DNA of 64,000 nucleotides, taken from NCBI RefSeq assembly GCF_002217755.1, contig NZ_BCFL01000018.1, positions 744,001-808,000 on the forward strand. The letters are read 5' to 3'. The translations under genes were made by a program, and so were the position numbers. The stretch's first letter is position 1; every line of letters starts with the position of its first letter. The notes under the pieces were generated by a model. That model ran no database searches. It worked only from the letters and a program-made list of their open reading frames with translations, and was not told where the DNA came from. The stretch is from Streptomyces hyaluromycini (lineage in GTDB: Bacteria > Actinomycetota > Actinomycetes > Streptomycetales > Streptomycetaceae). Below, in pieces: positions 1-7,805 of this stretch.

Positions 1-1178
1 TGGAGCGGATCCTGGGCGCCCGTGCCGAGCGGCTCGGCGTCGAGGTCCGCCGGGGCGTGGAGCTGACCGGCTTCGACCCGGACGAGGACGCCGACGGTGT
101 GGTCGTACACCTCGGGAGCGGCGAGGACGTCCGTACCGGGTGGCTCGTGGGGTGCGACGGCGGCCGGAGTACCGTCCGCAAGCTCGCCGGGTTCGACTTC
201 CCCGGGACCGAGCCGGAGATCACCGGTTATCAGGCGGTCGTCGAGATGAGCGGGGGCGAGCGGCTGGGGGCCGGGTGGAACACCACCGACGTGGGGACGT
301 ACGTCAACGGGCCCTTCCCCGGCCGGATCCTCACCGTCGAGTTCGACGGGCCGCCCGCCGACCTCCCCCACGCTCGGCTTCGCTCGCGCGGGGGGACCCC
401 CATCGCGCCGATCACCGCCGAGGAGCTGCAGGCCGCGCTGCGCCGGGTGTCCGGCGTGGACGAGGTGACCATCCACGAGGTGCACTCCTCGACCCGGTTC
501 ACCGACAACGCCCGGCAGGCGAGCGGCTATCGCAAGGGCCGGGTGCTGCTCGCGGGGGACGCGGCGCACGTGCACTCGCCGTTCGGCGGGCAGGGGCTCA
601 ACCTCGGGCTCGGCGACGCCATGAACCTCGGCTGGAAGCTGGCCGCCGTGGTGCGCGGGGTCGCGCCCGAGACCCTCCTCGACAGCTACACCGCCGAACG
701 GCACCCGATCGGCGCCTGGGTGCTCGACTGGACCCGCGCCCAGATCGCCGTGATGCGCCCCGACCGGCATGCCCGTGCCCTGCGCCGGGTGGTCACCGAT
801 CTCGCGCTGACGTCGGCCGGGACGACGTACCTCGTCAAGCAGATCTCCGGGGTCTGGCAGCACTACGACCTCCCCGGCGACCACCCGCTGACCGGGCAGA
901 GCGCCCCGGACCTCGAACTCGCCGACGGCACCCGGCTCGGCGACCACCTGCACGACGGCCGTGCCGTGCTCCTCGACCTCGTCGACGATCCGAAACTGCG
1001 CGCCCGCGCGGAGGGGTACGGCGACCGGGTGGACGTCGTCACCGTGGCCTGTCCGGGGCGGCCGGAGCTGACCGGTCTGCTCGTACGGCCCGACGGGTTC
1101 GTGGCCTGGGCCGCGGACCGGGGCGACGGCGGGCACGGGCTGGAGGAGACCCTGGACCACTGGTTCGTCGCCACGTGA
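1..1178 (+). CDS. FAD-dependent aromatic monooxygenase (5' end outside window)
   Basis: Flavoprotein hydroxylase of the PHBH/rifampicin-monooxygenase type, which uses NAD(P)H and O2 to hydroxylate an aromatic or polyketide substrate. The N-terminal Rossmann GxGxxG motif lies upstream of the window, so the reading frame is open from the first base. The DG motif (GCDGGRSTVRKLAG) and the second FAD-binding motif (GRVLLAGDAAHVHSP followed by GGQGLNLGLGDAMNLGWKLA) are intact. A thioredoxin-like C-terminal domain ends the protein, as in this family. Odd feature: residues encoded by 363-407 (LPHARLRSRGGTPIA) are an in-frame 45-base hairpin repeat found elsewhere in the window. It falls between PPAD and PITAEEL, where homologues are expected to have no insert. 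The substrate cannot be told from sequence. Confidence 0.9.
   Translation, partial: ERILGARAERLGVEVRRGVELTGFDPDEDADGVVVHLGSGEDVRTGWLVGCDGGRSTVRKLAGFDFPGTEPEITGYQAVVEMSGGERLGAGWNTTDVGTYVNGPFPGRILTVEFDGPPADLPHARLRSRGGTPIAPITAEELQAALRRVSGVDEVTIHEVHSSTRFTDNARQASGYRKGRVLLAGDAAHVHSPFGGQGLNLGLGDAMNLGWKLAAVVRGVAPETLLDSYTAERHPIGAWVLDWTRAQIAVMRPDRHARALRRVVTDLALTSAGTTYLVKQISGVWQHYDLPGDHPLTGQSAPDLELADGTRLGDHLHDGRAVLLDLVDDPKLRARAEGYGDRVDVVTVACPGRPELTGLLVRPDGFVAWAADRGDGGHGLEETLDHWFVAT
363..407 (+). repeat. CCCCCA hairpin element, copy 1 (in frame inside a CDS)
   Basis: A 45-base palindromic element beginning CTCCCCCA, with core CTCGGCTTCGCTCG and the end block GGGGGGACCCCC. It closely matches the reverse complement of 48003-48045 and is related to 45852-45894. 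Its length is a multiple of three, so the host monooxygenase frame is kept. Confidence 0.85.
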
Positions 1179-1191
1179 CCGGCACCGCCGT

Positions 1192-1222
1192 TTGACCCTG
1201 CCGCGACGTCAACGTCTCTACT
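1192..1222 (+). promoter_or_regulatory. Probable MerR-type promoter, leaderless
   Basis: TTGACC at 1192-1197 and a poor -10 (TCTACT) at 1217-1222 are separated by 19 bases, the long spacing usual for MerR-controlled promoters. The spacer contains the imperfect dyad ACGTCAACGT. The ATG follows six bases later, so the transcript would be leaderless and autoregulated. Inferred from pattern only. Confidence 0.4.
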
Positions 1223-1228
1223 GGTCCC

Positions 1229-1993
1229 ATGCGGATCGGAGAACTCGCCGCCGCCGTCGGCGTCACCACGCGCACGGTGCGGCACTACCACCATCAGGGC
1301 CTGCTGCCCGAGCCCGAGCGGCTCTCGAACGGCTACCGGAACTACACCCTCCGGCACGCCGTCGTCCTCGCCCGGATCCGGCGGCTGACCGAGCTGGGGC
1401 TCGGGCTCGCCGAGGTGCGGGACGTGCTCGCGGACGACGCCGGCAAGGACCTCATCGAGGTGCTCACCGAACTGGACGGGGACCTCGCCCGGCAGGAGGC
1501 GGAGATCCACGAGCGGCGGCAGCGGCTGCGGGCCCTGCTGGACGCGGGCGAACTGCCCGCCGAGGGGCCCGTCTCGCCCGAACTGGCCGCCCTCTTCGCC
1601 GAGACGGCCCCGCGGCTCGCCGGTTCCCCGATGGCCGCCAAGGACCGTGAGGTGTTCGCCCTGATGGAGACGGTGGCCGACCCGGCGGACCGGGCACGGC
1701 TGATGTCCCTCGCCGGCGCCATCGCCGGTTCACCGCAGGCGACGGCCCGCGCGCACGAGGCCTACGCCCTGCTCGACGCGCTCGCCGACGCCGGCCTCGA
1801 CGACCCCCGGGTGGCCGAGGCCGCCCGGGTCATCGCCGGCTGCATCCCCCAGGAGGTGTTCCCCGACGCCGTCATCGACCACGAGGACAGCTTCCTGCGC
1901 GCCCTCTACGCCGACCTCGCCCCGGCCCAGGCGGCGGCGGTCCGCCGGGCCCTGGACATCGTCGTGGCCGGAAAAACCGGAGAGCGGCCGTGA
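1229..1993 (+). CDS. MerR family transcriptional regulator
   Basis: DNA-binding regulator of 254 residues. The N-terminal winged helix-turn-helix (MRIGELAAAVGVTTRTVRHY, then HHQGLLPEPERLSNGYRNY) is typical MerR. A helical linker (residues about 75-115) would form the dimer coiled coil. The C-terminal half is helical with no cysteine metal site and no GyrI-like or TipAS pattern that I recognise, so the ligand is unknown. The ATG at 1229 is preceded by a MerR-like promoter rather than a Shine-Dalgarno. The stop codon overlaps the GTG start of the next gene (GTGA), so the two are co-translated and the downstream membrane protein may be linked to its signal. Confidence 0.9.
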   Translation: MRIGELAAAVGVTTRTVRHYHHQGLLPEPERLSNGYRNYTLRHAVVLARIRRLTELGLGLAEVRDVLADDAGKDLIEVLTELDGDLARQEAEIHERRQRLRALLDAGELPAEGPVSPELAALFAETAPRLAGSPMAAKDREVFALMETVADPADRARLMSLAGAIAGSPQATARAHEAYALLDALADAGLDDPRVAEAARVIAGCIPQEVFPDAVIDHEDSFLRALYADLAPAQAAAVRRALDIVVAGKTGERP

Positions 1994-2682
1994 AGGCGGC
2001 GTACGCCGTGTTCCGGCACGAGCTGCGGCTGCTGGCGAGTCTGGTGCTGTGGGCCGCACGGCGGACCAGAGGGACGGGGGTGCGCTTCGGCTACGCCCGG
2101 GGCCAGGGCGCCATGATGTCCGGGCTCGCCTTCGTGTGCGTGATCGAGACGGTCGGCATGGCGGTGCTGCTGCGCAACTGGCCGGCCGTGCACCTCGTCG
2201 TCCTCGTCCTGGACGTCTACACGGTCCTCTTCGTCATCGGGCTGCACGCGGCCTCCGTCGTCCACCCGCACCTGCTGACCCCGGACGCGCTGCACGTCCG
2301 CAACGGCGTCCGGCTCGACCTGCGCATACCGCTGGACGCGATCAGGGCCGTACGGCGCGAGACGCGCTACCTGCACGAGAAGACGGCCGGCGAACTCGAC
2401 GTGCCCATCGGCTCGCAGACCTCGGTGACTCTCGAACTCGCCGAGCCCGTCGCCCACTTCAGCCTGCTGGGCCGTCGGCAGGAGGTGCGCGTCGTCCGCT
2501 TCCACGCCGACGACGCCACCGATCTCGTACGACAACTCACCGCAGCACGACGGCTCACCGCAGCACGACGGCTCACGCAGGCGCGAAGCGCACCTTCGTC
2601 GTCCCCGGGTCGGCCTCCGTCAGCCGCACCGGCAGCCGTTCGCCCAGCGGGAGAGGTGCGTCGGCCTCGATCCGGCCTATGA
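1990..2682 (+). CDS. Membrane protein with PH-like C-terminal domain
   Basis: A protein of 230 residues with two hydrophobic segments (about residues 42-62 and 68-92), followed by a soluble part (PDALHVRNGVRLDLRIPLDA, then IRAVRRETRYLHE) that looks like a bacterial PH-type fold. The GTG start at 1990 overlaps the MerR stop codon, implying translational coupling. The tail after about residue 183 is low complexity (repeated TAARRL, then a Pro/Ala/Ser-rich stretch). It runs 110 bases into the convergent ribonuclease gene through a tandem duplication, so the C-terminus is probably a recent extension. No function is known. Confidence 0.75.
   Translation: MKAAYAVFRHELRLLASLVLWAARRTRGTGVRFGYARGQGAMMSGLAFVCVIETVGMAVLLRNWPAVHLVVLVLDVYTVLFVIGLHAASVVHPHLLTPDALHVRNGVRLDLRIPLDAIRAVRRETRYLHEKTAGELDVPIGSQTSVTLELAEPVAHFSLLGRRQEVRVVRFHADDATDLVRQLTAARRLTAARRLTQARSAPSSSPGRPPSAAPAAVRPAGEVRRPRSGL
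2536..2575. repeat. 18-bp tandem duplication at the RNB gene stop codon
   Basis: On the minus strand, units TGAGCCGTCGTGCTGCGG occupy 2575-2558 and 2557-2540, followed by a partial third unit TGAGTTGTCGT. Each unit starts with the TGA that ends the RNB gene, so the 3' end of that gene has been duplicated in phase. The same DNA encodes the repeated TAARRL of the convergent membrane protein. Confidence 0.85.
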
Positions 2683-4009
2683 CGGCGGGCTGCTGCAACA
2701 GCACCTTCCCCACGGTCGGCTGACGCGGCTCGACCTCCACCACGCACCCGTCGAACACCTCCCCGACCCGGTCCTTGAGCAGGGCCGCCTCGACGATGTC
2801 GACGCACTCCCGCTCCAGGGTGCCGGCGCGCCGCGAGCCCTCGGCCATCTGCTTGGGGAGCGTGTCCAGCGCCGTCAGCACCCAGTCGGGCGGCTCCTCG
2901 CCGGCGGCCGCCGCCAGGCACAGTTCCGAGGCGAAGCGGTCGGCCAGGCGGCGCAGCGGGGCGGTGCAGTGGGCGTAGGGGGCGGCGACGGCGGCGTGGG
3001 TGGTGACCGCGGGCAGGGCGCCGTCGCGGAAAACCGTGTAGCCGGCGCCGCGCAGCAGCGTGGTGCACTCCTGGAGGAAGGCCGCGTGGCGGGGGCGGTG
3101 CGGGTTCAGGGAGCGGATCAGCGCGGCGTACGAGACATGGTGCGGCCACTCGATGCGCAGCGCGTGCGCGGTACGGCGCAGGCGGGCGACCGCGCCGTCG
3201 GGGGCGGTCGGCAGGGTGCGCAGGACGCCGGTGCCGTAGGCCAGCATCAGGTCGGCGGCGGCCATGCCGGTGAGCAGGGAGATCTGGGCGTTCCAGGCGT
3301 CGGCGGGCAGCGGGGCGCGGTAGCTGAGCTCGTAGGTGTGGTCGTACTCGACGATCTCCTGCTCCGGCACGTTGAGGGAGATGCCGCCGCGCTCCACTTC
3401 CAGGCGTTCGCGGGCCTCGCCGATCTCCCTGAGGAGTGCGACGGGTTCCTCGGCGGTCTTCTCGTCGATCCGTTTCTGCACGCCCGCGTAGTCGAGTTTG
3501 GCCCGGCTGCGGACGAGGGCCCGGCGGACCTCGGCGGTCAGCGTCCGTCCGTCTCCGTCCAGGTCGATGGTCCACAGGACGGCCGGGCAGGCCTGGCCGG
3601 GGAGCAGACTGGCCGCGCCCTCGCTCAGCACGGTGGGGTGCAGCGGGACCTTCTCGTCGGGAAAGTAGAGGGTGTTCACACGGTGGTGCGCCTCGGAGTC
3701 CAGTGCGCCGCCGGGTACGACGAAGGCGGCGACGTCGGCGATGGCGTACCGGACGCGGTAGCCGCCGTCGTGCCGGGACAGGTGCATCGCCTGGTCCAGG
3801 TCGTCGGCGGTGGGCGGGTCGACGGTGAAGAAGGGGATGTCGGTCGCGTCGTGGCCGGGCACGGCGGGGAACCTGGCGACGCCCTCGGCCTCCGCGAGGA
3901 CCTCGGGCGGGAAGCTCTCGGGGATGTGCAGGTCGGCCCGGAGCGCGGCGAGCGCGGCCCGGAGGGGGGCCTCGGGGGCACCCTTGACGCGGATGTGGCG
4001 GCGGGGCAT
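2573..4009 (-). CDS. RNB-domain ribonuclease (RNase II/R family)
   Basis: Processive 3'-5' exoribonuclease core of 478 residues. The catalytic metal-binding block TVDPPTADDLDQAMHL (about residues 60-75), the motif VNTLYFPDEKVPLHP and the late motif YAHCTAPLRRLADR are those of the RNB domain. There is no long N-terminal cold-shock array and no C-terminal S1 domain of full length, so it is the short actinobacterial form rather than RNase R. The start is ATG at 4009. The 3' end overlaps the convergent PH-like gene by 110 bases and carries a stop-codon tandem repeat. Expected role: RNA turnover in the cytoplasm. Confidence 0.9.
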   Translation of the reverse strand: MPRRHIRVKGAPEAPLRAALAALRADLHIPESFPPEVLAEAEGVARFPAVPGHDATDIPFFTVDPPTADDLDQAMHLSRHDGGYRVRYAIADVAAFVVPGGALDSEAHHRVNTLYFPDEKVPLHPTVLSEGAASLLPGQACPAVLWTIDLDGDGRTLTAEVRRALVRSRAKLDYAGVQKRIDEKTAEEPVALLREIGEARERLEVERGGISLNVPEQEIVEYDHTYELSYRAPLPADAWNAQISLLTGMAAADLMLAYGTGVLRTLPTAPDGAVARLRRTAHALRIEWPHHVSYAALIRSLNPHRPRHAAFLQECTTLLRGAGYTVFRDGALPAVTTHAAVAAPYAHCTAPLRRLADRFASELCLAAAAGEEPPDWVLTALDTLPKQMAEGSRRAGTLERECVDIVEAALLKDRVGEVFDGCVVEVEPRQPTVGKVLLQQPAVIGRIEADAPLPLGERLPVRLTEADPGTTKVRFAPA

Positions 4010-4138
4010 AGGACGAGCGTAGTCACAGGACGCCGGTCCGGCGCTTTACGCTGGCGCGAAGCGTTGATGATGAAACGTCGGTCATGAACGCCGGCCCTGG
4101 ACGCCGGTCGTGAACGTCGTTGGTGAAGAGGAGTACCT

Positions 4139-4921
4139 GTGCTGGTCCTGCTGCCGCCCTCGGAGGGCAAGGCGTCCTCGGGCCGTGGTGCCCCGCTGAA
4201 GCCGGAGTCGCTGTCCCTGCCGGGGCTCGCTGCGGCCCGCGTGGCCGTGCTCGCCGAACTGGTCGACCTGTGCACCGGTGACGAGGAGAAGGCCCGCGAG
4301 GTGCTCGGGCTGAGCGAGGGACTGCGCGGCGAGGTCGCCAAGAACGCGGCGCTGCGGACGGCGGGCGCGCGGCCGGCCGGGGAGATCTACACCGGGGTGC
4401 TGTACGACGCCCTCGGCCTCGCCTCCCTGGACGCCGCGGCGAAGAAGCGGGCCGCGCGGTCGCTGCTGGTCTTCTCGGGGCTGTGGGGCGCGGTCCGGGT
4501 GACGGACCGGATCCCGTCGTACCGCTGCTCGATGGGGGTGAAGCTGCCGGGGCTGGGCGCGCTCGGCACGCACTGGCGCAAGCCGATGGCCGAGGTGCTG
4601 CCGGAGGCGGCCGGGACGGGGCTGGTGCTGGATCTGCGGTCGGCGGCGTACGCGGCCGCGTGGCGGCCGAAGGGGGAAGTGGCCTCGCGGACGGCGACCG
4701 TACGGGTGCTGCACGCGCCGACCCGGAAGGTGGTCAGCCACTTCAACAAGGCGACGAAGGGGCGGATGGTGCGCAGTCTGCTGGCCGCCGGGATCGCGCC
4801 GGCTGGTCCGGCTGAGCTGGTGGAGGCGCTGCGGGAGCTGGGGTACGAGGTGGAGGTGGAGGCGCCCGCGAAGGCGGGGCAGGCCTGGTCGCTGGATGTG
4901 CTGGTGACAGAGGTCCACTGA
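4139..4921 (+). CDS. yaaA: Peroxide stress protein YaaA (UPF0246)
   Basis: A protein of 260 residues of the YaaA/DUF328 family, which in E. coli limits free intracellular iron and oxidative damage during H2O2 stress and binds DNA. Family blocks are all present: MLVLLPPSEGKA at the N-terminus, IYTGVLYDALG near residue 83, YRCSMGVKLPG with GTHWRKPM, VLDLRSAAYAA, and SHFNKATKGRMVRSLL. The GTG at 4139 is preceded by AAGAGGAG at a good distance. It stands alone between the divergent RNB gene and the aldolase gene. No OxyR-type site was recognised. Confidence 0.93.
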   Translation: MLVLLPPSEGKASSGRGAPLKPESLSLPGLAAARVAVLAELVDLCTGDEEKAREVLGLSEGLRGEVAKNAALRTAGARPAGEIYTGVLYDALGLASLDAAAKKRAARSLLVFSGLWGAVRVTDRIPSYRCSMGVKLPGLGALGTHWRKPMAEVLPEAAGTGLVLDLRSAAYAAAWRPKGEVASRTATVRVLHAPTRKVVSHFNKATKGRMVRSLLAAGIAPAGPAELVEALRELGYEVEVEAPAKAGQAWSLDVLVTEVH

Positions 4922-4943
4922 AGCGTCGCACTGCACGGGTGCA

Positions 4944-4998
4944 GTGGCGTGGCGTGGCATGGCATGGCATGGAGTGGCATGGAGCGGCATGGAGTTGC
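4944..4998. repeat. Pentanucleotide tandem repeat upstream of the aldolase
   Basis: Eleven consecutive 5-base units of the type RTGGM (GTGGC, ATGGC, ATGGA, with GCGGC and GTTGC variants) fill 55 bases between yaaA and the aldolase gene. The number of units could vary by slippage and would change promoter spacing. It also creates spurious in-frame ATG codons upstream of the true aldolase start. Confidence 0.85.
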
Positions 4999-5050
4999 AG
5001 TATGCGCAATGAGCTTTGCGTGCTCTGCATCGCCTCGGCAGGATGGCGCC

Positions 5051-5701
5051 ATGCCCACCTCCGTGCTGGACCTCGCGCCCGTCGTCCCCGTCGTCGTCAT
5101 CGAGGACGCCGCCGCCGCCGTGCCGCTGGCGCGGGCACTCGTGGACGGCGGGCTGCCCGTCATCGAGGTGACCCTGCGGACACCGGCCGCGCTCGACGCC
5201 ATCCGGGCCGTGGCCGGTGCGGTGCCGGAGGCGGTGATCGGTGCGGGTACGGTCCTCACGCCCGCGCAGGTGGCCGAGTGCGTCGCGGCCGGGGCGCGGT
5301 TCCTGGTCAGTCCCGGGTGGACGGACGGGCTGCTGGCGGCGATGACCGCGTCCGGGGTGCCGTACCTGCCGGGGGTGTCGACCGCCTCGGAGGTGGTGGC
5401 GCTGCTCGAACGCGGGGTGCGGGAGATGAAGTTCTTCCCGGCGCAGGCCGCCGGCGGCACGGCCTACCTCAGGTCGCTCGCCGGTCCGCTGCCGCAGGCC
5501 CGCTTCTGCCCGACGGGAGGGATCGGCCCGGACAACGCGCCGGAGTACCTCGCCCTCCCGAACGTCGGCTGCGTGGGCGGTACCTGGATGGTCCCGGCGG
5601 ACGCCGTCGCCGCCGGTGACTGGGCCCGGGTCCGGGAGCTGGCCCGGGCCGCGGCGGGGCTCCGGCCCGGGGTCAGGGACGCAGGTGGGACGTGTCGTTG
5701 A
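5051..5701 (+). CDS. eda: 2-dehydro-3-deoxy-phosphogluconate (KDPG) aldolase
   Basis: Class I aldolase of 216 residues that splits KDPG, or the 4-hydroxy-2-oxoglutarate analogue, to pyruvate and an aldehyde. The catalytic glutamate is in VIEVTLRTP, the Schiff-base lysine in EMKFFPAQAAGG, and phosphate-binding glycines in GAGTVLTP and CPTGGIGPDN. I chose ATG 5051 (MPTSVLDLAPVVPVVV) because upstream in-frame ATGs lie in the pentamer repeat and encode junk. The 3' end overlaps the convergent RNase H gene by 29 bases. No Entner-Doudoroff dehydratase is adjacent, so the physiological substrate is uncertain. Confidence 0.92.
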   Translation: MPTSVLDLAPVVPVVVIEDAAAAVPLARALVDGGLPVIEVTLRTPAALDAIRAVAGAVPEAVIGAGTVLTPAQVAECVAAGARFLVSPGWTDGLLAAMTASGVPYLPGVSTASEVVALLERGVREMKFFPAQAAGGTAYLRSLAGPLPQARFCPTGGIGPDNAPEYLALPNVGCVGGTWMVPADAVAAGDWARVRELARAAAGLRPGVRDAGGTCR

Positions 5702-6941
5702 AGAGACGTACGCTCGCGTTGCCGTCCGCGTAGTACGCCACGGCCGACAGCGAGGCCGCCGACAGTTCCATGCGGAACAGGGACTGGAGCGGGGCGCCGA
5801 GGGCGAGTTGCACGAACGTCTTGATCGGCGTGACGTGCGTGACGAGCAGGACCGTGCGGCCGGCGTAGGCCGCGATCAGCTTGTCCCGGGTGGCCGCGAT
5901 ACGCGCCGCCGTCTCGGCGAAGCTCTCGCCGCCGCCGGTGGGGTGGGCCGACGGGTCGGCCAGCCAGGTGGTCAGGTCGTCGGGGTAGCGCTCGCGGACC
6001 TCGCCGAAGGTGAGGCCCTCCCAGGCGCCGAAGTCCGTCTCCTTGATGCCCTCCTCGATCGTGACGTCGAGGCCGAGGCGCTCGGCCACCGCCGCGGCGG
6101 TCTGCCGGGTGCGGGTGAGGGGGGAGGCGAGGATCGTCTCGATCGTGCCACGGCGGGCGAGGGCCTCGGCGGCGCGCTGCGCCTGCTCCAGGCCGACGGG
6201 AGACAGTTCCGGGTTGGTGCCGCCGCTGCCGGAGAAGCGTTTCTGGGGGGTGAGGGGGGTTTCGCCGTGGCGGAGAAGGACGAAGGTGGCAGGGGCGCCC
6301 ATGTCTGGCGACGAGGCCCAGCCGACGGTGGGCTTGGTCGCTGTCGCCACATTGCGCGCGGCGCGGGAGTCGACGTCGGTTGCCTCGGCAGTCGTCACAG
6401 TGCCGGCCGGTGGGGGCTGGTCGCGCCCGCGCGGCGGAGCCGCAAATGTCTCAGCCCCGCGCCCCTTGCGGGGCGCTGTGGCGCGGGCGCCGAATTCCGC
6501 AGTAGACGCCGAAGCCGACCACTGTTCGCCCCGCTTGCCCGCGTCCATCGCCTCGTTGGCCAAGCGGTCCGCGTGCTTGTTGTTCTCGCGCGGGATCCAC
6601 TCGTACGTCACCTGCGCCGCGGGGAAGACCCGGGCCGCCTCCGTCGCCAGCGGCTTCATGTCGGGGTGTTTGATCTTCCAGCGGCCGGACATCTGCTCGA
6701 TGACCAGCTTGGAGTCCATGCGGACGTGGACGGCGGCGGTCGGGTCCAGGGCGTGGGCCGCGCGCAGGCCTGCCAGCAGGCCGCGGTACTCGGCGACGTT
6801 GTTGGTGACGACGCCGAGGTACTCGGCCGCCTCCGTCAGCGTCTCGCCGGTCGCCGCGTCGATGACCACCGCGCCGTAGCCGGCCGGCCCCGGGTTGCCC
6901 CGGGAGCCGCCGTCCGCCTCGACGATGAACTCCCTTGCCAC
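5673..6941 (-). CDS. Bifunctional RNase HI / acid phosphatase (CobC-like)
   Basis: Actinobacterial fusion of 422 residues, like mycobacterial Rv2228c. The N-terminal RNase HI domain (residues 1 to about 135) shows the DEDD carboxylates in VEADGGSRGNPG, NNVAEYRGL, VRMDSKLV and NKHADRLANEA; it removes RNA from RNA/DNA hybrids. The C-terminal histidine-phosphatase domain (from about 220) shows LLRHGETPLT, SPLTRTRQTA, ETDFGAWEG, GGGESFAE and VTHVTPIKT, and is related to alpha-ribazole phosphatase CobC. The linker is unusually long because a dispersed repeat (6410-6478) is translated within it. The start is GTG at 6941. It lies downstream of the zinc-ribbon and Nif3 genes in the same direction, a conserved actinobacterial order. 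Confidence 0.95.
   Translation of the reverse strand: MAREFIVEADGGSRGNPGPAGYGAVVIDAATGETLTEAAEYLGVVTNNVAEYRGLLAGLRAAHALDPTAAVHVRMDSKLVIEQMSGRWKIKHPDMKPLATEAARVFPAAQVTYEWIPRENNKHADRLANEAMDAGKRGEQWSASASTAEFGARATAPRKGRGAETFAAPPRGRDQPPPAGTVTTAEATDVDSRAARNVATATKPTVGWASSPDMGAPATFVLLRHGETPLTPQKRFSGSGGTNPELSPVGLEQAQRAAEALARRGTIETILASPLTRTRQTAAAVAERLGLDVTIEEGIKETDFGAWEGLTFGEVRERYPDDLTTWLADPSAHPTGGGESFAETAARIAATRDKLIAAYAGRTVLLVTHVTPIKTFVQLALGAPLQSLFRMELSAASLSAVAYYADGNASVRLFNDTSHLRP
6410..6478 (-). repeat. Long dispersed GC repeat, copy 1 (in the linker of the RNase H/phosphatase)
   Basis: A 69-base sequence beginning GTGGGGGCTGGTCGCG and ending in the hairpin GCGCCCCTTGCGGGGCGC. It is nearly identical to the reverse complements of 33155-33222 and 60001-60068. 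It is translated as part of the linker without a stop. Confidence 0.85.
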
Positions 6942-7061
6942 GTAAGCCCCTTGTGTCCTCTTGCGACCCTTGCAGTCCTTATAGACCCTTGCGGGACTTA
7001 CAACCTCTAACGGCAGCTGTTTCTTCCAGCAGCCCTTAGAGGCTCTTGCAACTGCAACCCC
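6942..7061 (-). repeat. Degenerate tandem copies of the zinc-ribbon gene 3' end
   Basis: The minus strand of this 120-base gap carries at least three decayed copies of a TAAGG-containing unit (GTCTGTAAGGGGTTGCA, CCTCTAAGGGCTGCT, GTCTATAAGGACTGCAAG), the first being the end of the zinc-ribbon gene with its stop codon. AT content is higher than in neighbouring DNA. No promoter was identified. Confidence 0.5.
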
Positions 7062-7805
7062 TTACAGACCCGACTCGGCCGTGCGCACCAGGATGCGGCG
7101 GCAGTTCTCGCAGCGCACCACGGTGTCGGGCGCGGCCGCGCGGATCTCGCTGAGCTCGGTGATGGCGAGCTCCTGGCGGCAGCCCTGGCAGGTGCGGGCG
7201 TACAGCTTGGCGGCGCCGATGCCGCCCTGCTGCGCGCGCAGCTTGTCGTAGAGCTTCAGCAGGTCCTCCGGGACCGAGCCCGCGATGACCTCGCGCTCCT
7301 TGGTGACCGTCGCCACCTCGGCGTCGATCTGCTCGGCGGCGGTGTCCCGGCGGGCGGTCGCCTCGTCGATCCGGCCCTGGACCGCGCCGACCCGCTCGGT
7401 CAGCTCGGCGACCCGCTCCTGCACGGACTCGCGGCGCTCCATGACCTCCAGGACGACGTCCTCCAGATCGCCCTGGCGCTTGGCGAGGGAGACGATCTCC
7501 TTCTGGAGGTTCTCCAGGTCCTTCGGGGAGGTGACCGCGCCGGAGTCCAGGCGCTGCTGGTCGCGGGCGGCGCGCTGGCGCACCTGGTCCACGTCCTGCT
7601 CGGCCTTGGTCTGCTCGCGGGCGGTGTCGCTCTCCTCGGTCTGCGCGGCCACGAGCAGGTCGCGCAGCTGGGTGAGGTCCTTGGTCAGCGACTCGATCTC
7701 GGCGTGCTCGGGCAGCGACTTCCGCTTGTGCGCCAGCTGCTGAAGGCGGACGTCCAGGGCCTGGACGTCGAGGAGTCGGATCTGGTCGGCGGGCGCGGCG
7801 TTCAG
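7062..7805 (-). CDS. Coiled-coil C4-type zinc-ribbon protein (DUF164 family)
   Basis: Residues about 1-170 form a long antiparallel coiled coil (heptads rich in Leu, Glu, Arg). The last 45 residues hold a four-cysteine zinc ribbon, CQGC and CENC in YARTCQGCRQELAI and VVRCENCRRILV. The family is conserved in actinobacteria beside nif3 and is thought to bind nucleic acid or act in envelope or transcription control; the function is unproven. I place the start at the CTG at 7805 (NAAPADQIRLLDVQALD follows). It overlaps the nif3 stop as CTGA and has GGAG seven bases upstream; no ATG or GTG fits. Confidence 0.88.
   Translation of the reverse strand: MNAAPADQIRLLDVQALDVRLQQLAHKRKSLPEHAEIESLTKDLTQLRDLLVAAQTEESDTAREQTKAEQDVDQVRQRAARDQQRLDSGAVTSPKDLENLQKEIVSLAKRQGDLEDVVLEVMERRESVQERVAELTERVGAVQGRIDEATARRDTAAEQIDAEVATVTKEREVIAGSVPEDLLKLYDKLRAQQGGIGAAKLYARTCQGCRQELAITELSEIRAAAPDTVVRCENCRRILVRTAESGL

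Noticed and set aside
4949..5050. Upstream ATG start for the KDPG aldolase
   Set aside because: The added residues come from the pentamer repeat; the family N-terminus begins at 5051.
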